Below are positions 12,781-15,771 of a stretch of DNA of 15,771 bases, piece after piece. How positions within the stretch are numbered: position 1 is the stretch's first letter; the number at the start of each line of letters is the position of its first letter. The translations under genes and the position numbers were made by a program. The DNA is from JAXGPP01 sp964436865. GTDB taxonomy: Bacteria > Planctomycetota > Planctomycetia > Pirellulales > Thermoguttaceae. The stretch is taken from NCBI GenBank assembly GCA_964436865.1, contig CAYTFK010000155.1, positions 1-15,771 of the forward strand. The letters are read 5' to 3'. The notes under the pieces were generated by a model. The model was not told where the DNA came from. It searched no databases and saw nothing but the letters and a program-made list of their open reading frames with translations.

Positions 12781-15771
12781 TCAGGCTGCCTGCGTTTCAT
12801 CGGCGGCAGGCGCAGAACCGGCCGGGAGACGGATCTCGCCGTCGTCGCTCACGTCCTCGAAGCGAACCGAAACCTGCTTGGAGATGCCCGATTCCTGCAT
12901 CGTCACACCGTAGATGGTGTTCGCGCAGGTCATCGTCTTCTTGGAGTGGGTGACGATGATGAACTGAGTCCAGGTGAGAAAATCCTGGAGGACCTTGGTG
13001 AAGCGGTCAATGTTGGCCTCATCGAGCGCGGCATCGACCTCGTCGAGCACGCAGAAGGGGCTGGGCCGGCTGCGAAAGATTGCCAGCAGCATCGCCACGC
13101 AGGTGAGCGTCTTCTCGCCACCACTCAACAGCGAGATGCTCCGAGGCTCCTTGCCCGGGGGTCGGGCGACGATTTCAATGCCCGTCTCCAGGATATCGAT
13201 CCCCTCTTCGAGCACGATGTCGGCCTGCCCGCCGCCGAACAGATCGCGGAACAGTTGCTGGAAATGGCCGCGGACGGTTTCCAGCGTGTCGACGAACAGA
13301 CGGCGGCTGTCGGCATTGATCTTCTCGATGATCTTCTCCAGGGCTTTTTTTGCCTCGGAGAGATCCTTGTACTGTTCAGCCAGGGTCTGGTAGCGTGCTT
13401 CGTGCTGGTCCAACTCCTCCAAAGCCTCGAGATTCACATTGCCCAGACTGTTGATTTTCCGCCGAAGCTCGTCGATCTCCTGCTGAACCGCCTCGCGCTG
13501 ATGCTGTTCCTCGAGCGTCGGCTCGTGTTCCAATTCGGCCAACTCGATCGAGTAATCCTCGCGCAGCCGTGCTGCAAGCGTGGTCCGCTCGTGCCGGACT
13601 TCGTTGGCGGCCAGGTCTTGCGAGTGGATCCGATCCTCCAACTTGCGCATCCTGCCACGAATCCGCTGCACTTCGGCCGCGAGCTCACTTCGCTCCCGTT
13701 GCAGTGCGTCGCGCCCGGCAATTGCCTCGGCCGATTGGCGCGCAAGCGCCTCTTTCTGAAGGTACAGTTCGGCCAATTCCGACTCCGCATCGAGGATGAT
13801 CCGGTGCGACTGTTCGGACCGCCGGATGCACTCGGCCAATCGCTGACGGCTGTCGCCGATGGCTCGCATCCGCTCCTGCTGGCTTTCTTCAGACTGCCGC
13901 AGTCGAGCACGAAGGTTCTCCAATCGCTCCTCGCTCTTGGCCAAATCGACCTTCGCCTCCGTCGCCTCGCGCTGACGAACGAGCCGCTCGCCTTCCATCC
14001 GTTCGATCCGTTGTGCGAAGGCGTTCACGGACGACTCCGCGTCGGCCAACGACGCGACCAGCAATCCGTGGCGCGTGCGCGCTGCATCGAGTTGCCGTTC
14101 GACTGCGTCGTGCTTCTCGGCAGCGGCGCGGACCTCGTCTTCCAGGGAACTCCGCTGGCGGGCAACTTGGCTGAGCCGTTCCTCGGCCGCCGTGATCCGG
14201 TGGCCATGTTCGCCCAGCGCGTCCAGTGCGCGCTGGTGGTCTGCGGCCAAAGCATCGGCGTGCCGTTCATCGACGGCTATCTGTTGTTCGAGACTGTCGA
14301 TTTCGGCATTGGCAGCCGCGATTCGGCTGTCGAGTTCAGCCAATTGGATCTTCAGGGAGCGGAGTTCGCTACGGCGTGTGATCAAACCCGTCGCGGTGTG
14401 CCGAGGCCCCACCGCAATCGTGCCATCGAAAGCCAGCAGTTCGCCGGCGGCCGTCACGAAGCTCAGACCGTGCCCGACCGAACCAGCGTAGGCCAAGGCA
14501 TGGGCCAGGGTCTCGACAAACCATGTGCGGCAAAGGAGTCGCGACACGAGCGGGGCATAGGTCGCATCGGTCTGGACGAACCAGTCTGCCCGCCCCAGCA
14601 CGCCCGGGCGCCCGCTGAGATCGGCAGGGGGCTCGTCGGCTTCGGGCACATGACCTTCAAGCCAGACGAATCCGACGCGGCCGGAGAACTGATTGGGGTG
14701 CCCCTTGAGATGTTCAAGCAACTCTCCGCCGGGTGCCACGACCACGTGCTGGGCCCGCTCACCCAGTGCCACTTCAACGAGCATTGCCGCCTCCATGCTC
14801 ACCTGAATCAGGTCGGCAAGCAGGCCGCAAACCTGGCGAAACGGCCCCTCGGGTGACTCGCGAGACTGGGTCAGCACCTCCTTCACCCCTGCGCTGACCC
14901 CTTCGTACCGCCGCTCGAGTTCCTCCAACAATGCTGCGCGCTCTGCCAGGCCGCTCCGCCGTTGATGCAGGTTGGCCCGATCGGCCTCGCAGACGGCCAG
15001 ATCGCGGCGACGTCCGGTCAGGTCGGCCCTGGCGGCGCCGAGCAAGGCTGATCGTTCGTCAACCCGGCGTGTGAGATCGGAGCGCGTGCGAAGCAGCGAT
15101 TCCCGCTCGGTGGTGACGGCACGAAGTTGGGCATCGAGTTCTTCAAGCCGTTGCTGGCTGCGCTGCCGGATTGCCAGCATCGCCGCAAGCTCTCGTTCCA
15201 GCGCGCTGGTTTCGTTGCCAAGCGCGGCCACCGACCGCATCTGCTCCAGGTGCGACGATCGCCGCTGCTCGCATTCCGATCGCAATTGATCGAGTTCAGC
15301 GTTGATCTCCGTCAGCCCCCGCTCTCCTTCAGCCAGGCTGCGAGCCAGCCGGACGTGCTGCTCATCGGCCGCCGCCACCGCTTTTTCAGTCTCCCGCAGT
15401 TGCTGCTGCAGATCGCCCGCACGGTGACTCATGGCCGCCAGTTGCGTACGGTGCCGCGAGATCTCTTCATCGAGATCCTGGCCGCGTTTCCGCTCATGCT
15501 CGATTGCCGAACTGCGGGCGGCAATTCTCGTTCGGGTGGCGGCACCGCGGGATTCGCAATGGTGAATCGCCTCGTTGGCCTCCGCGATCCGGCCTTCGGC
15601 TTCCACCAACCGCATCTCGATCGCACCCGCTTCCGCCGAAGCGGCATCGTGCTGCGCGGCGAGCACCGCCAAGTCGTCCTCGCACTCCTTGAGCCGGTCG
15701 GTCAGGCGATGCCAGTCGACCAGGGCAACCTGGGTCCGCAACTCCTGCAGCCGCTCGGTATACTCGCGATA
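12781..15771 (-). CDS. smc: Chromosome segregation ATPase SMC, N-terminus cut off by window edge
   Basis: The frame runs open from the right edge to TGA at 12781-12783, giving 996 visible residues; the family is about 1150-1200 long, so the N-terminal head with Walker A and the first part of the coiled coil are outside. Numbered from the edge, residues 1-287 are coiled coil, about 288-455 the hinge (RYEGVSAGVKEVL... GLLADLIQV... AFDGTIAVGPRHTATGLITRRSE), about 456-820 the returning coil, and the rest the C-terminal ATPase head. The head has signature LLSGGEKTLT (Ser883), Walker B with D-loop CVLDEVDAALDEAN (Asp910, Glu911) and the switch His in VTHSKKTM. YGVTMQESGISKQVSVRF near the end is typical of bacterial SMC. 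SMC dimers extrude and align DNA loops during chromosome segregation with ScpA and ScpB, which are not in the window. The apparent start codon 30 bases inside the edge is not the real start, since the coil continues upstream of it. All visible catalytic residues are intact. Confidence 0.96.
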   Translation of the reverse strand, partial: YREYTERLQELRTQVALVDWHRLTDRLKECEDDLAVLAAQHDAASAEAGAIEMRLVEAEGRIAEANEAIHHCESRGAATRTRIAARSSAIEHERKRGQDLDEEISRHRTQLAAMSHRAGDLQQQLRETEKAVAAADEQHVRLARSLAEGERGLTEINAELDQLRSECEQRRSSHLEQMRSVAALGNETSALERELAAMLAIRQRSQQRLEELDAQLRAVTTERESLLRTRSDLTRRVDERSALLGAARADLTGRRRDLAVCEADRANLHQRRSGLAERAALLEELERRYEGVSAGVKEVLTQSRESPEGPFRQVCGLLADLIQVSMEAAMLVEVALGERAQHVVVAPGGELLEHLKGHPNQFSGRVGFVWLEGHVPEADEPPADLSGRPGVLGRADWFVQTDATYAPLVSRLLCRTWFVETLAHALAYAGSVGHGLSFVTAAGELLAFDGTIAVGPRHTATGLITRRSELRSLKIQLAELDSRIAAANAEIDSLEQQIAVDERHADALAADHQRALDALGEHGHRITAAEERLSQVARQRSSLEDEVRAAAEKHDAVERQLDAARTRHGLLVASLADAESSVNAFAQRIERMEGERLVRQREATEAKVDLAKSEERLENLRARLRQSEESQQERMRAIGDSRQRLAECIRRSEQSHRIILDAESELAELYLQKEALARQSAEAIAGRDALQRERSELAAEVQRIRGRMRKLEDRIHSQDLAANEVRHERTTLAARLREDYSIELAELEHEPTLEEQHQREAVQQEIDELRRKINSLGNVNLEALEELDQHEARYQTLAEQYKDLSEAKKALEKIIEKINADSRRLFVDTLETVRGHFQQLFRDLFGGGQADIVLEEGIDILETGIEIVARPPGKEPRSISLLSGGEKTLTCVAMLLAIFRSRPSPFCVLDEVDAALDEANIDRFTKVLQDFLTWTQFIIVTHSKKTMTCANTIYGVTMQESGISKQVSVRFEDVSDDGEIRLPAGSAPAADETQAA

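Noticed and set aside
12946..14856. 636-residue plus-strand open frame
   Set aside because: It lies entirely antisense to smc. Long antisense frames are common where third positions are GC-rich, and the translation has no recognisable domain.
2618..15771. SNF2, SWIM, Cys-rich protein, GTPases, regulator and SMC as one defence island
   Set aside because: The units differ in strand, have their own signals (separate promoter, tRNA unit, large gaps), and include housekeeping genes (tRNA, smc). No nuclease, toxin or known defence effector domain was seen.

Overview
The window is GC-rich bacterial DNA. The gene content would fit a planctomycete (Pirellulales-like) metagenomic or draft-genome contig: secreted hemicellulases with Gly-rich stretches, an excisionase-type HTH fused to a receiver domain, a SNF2/SWIM pair, and a palindrome-rich intergenic element. 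No rRNA or other marker is present, so this assignment is inference. The left edge is a true contig end: bases 1-47 are untrimmed Illumina TruSeq adapter, including an 8-base i5 index. The right edge cuts through a gene.

Layout. (1) 48-2617, plus strand: the C-terminal part of a GH10 endo-xylanase, then a secreted double-domain CE1 esterase (CE1, CBM48-like domain, CE1). Together they look like the end of a xylan/feruloyl-ester breakdown cluster. (2) 2859-6643, minus strand: a two-gene operon of a SNF2-family ATPase and a SWIM zinc-finger protein with a basic histone-like tail. A candidate promoter lies at 6788-6816. (3) 6892-7368, minus strand: a small Cys-rich zinc-binding protein of unknown function. 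(4) 7831-8000, minus strand: a self-contained tRNA-Asn(GTT) unit with promoter and terminator. (5) 8480-11247, plus strand: a translationally coupled pair of P-loop GTPases. The first carries a C-terminal DUF697 membrane domain and the second has N-terminal membrane helices. This is the least understood module in the window. (6) 11248-11524: an intergenic stretch with two strong hairpins. (7) 11525-12097, minus strand: a short regulator joining an excisionase/MerR-like HTH to an atypical receiver domain. (8) 12098-12780: about 680 bp with no convincing gene. (9) 12781 to the right edge, minus strand: SMC chromosome-condensation ATPase, missing its N-terminus.

How the genes work together: xylanase and esterase should act outside the cytoplasm on arabinoxylan, cutting the backbone and removing ester-linked side groups. 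The SNF2 and SWIM proteins are probably partners in remodelling protein-DNA complexes. The two GTPases, one stop-start overlap apart, probably form a membrane-associated complex. The tRNA, SMC and regulator look like independent units. I found no CRISPR array, transposase, integrase or phage gene.
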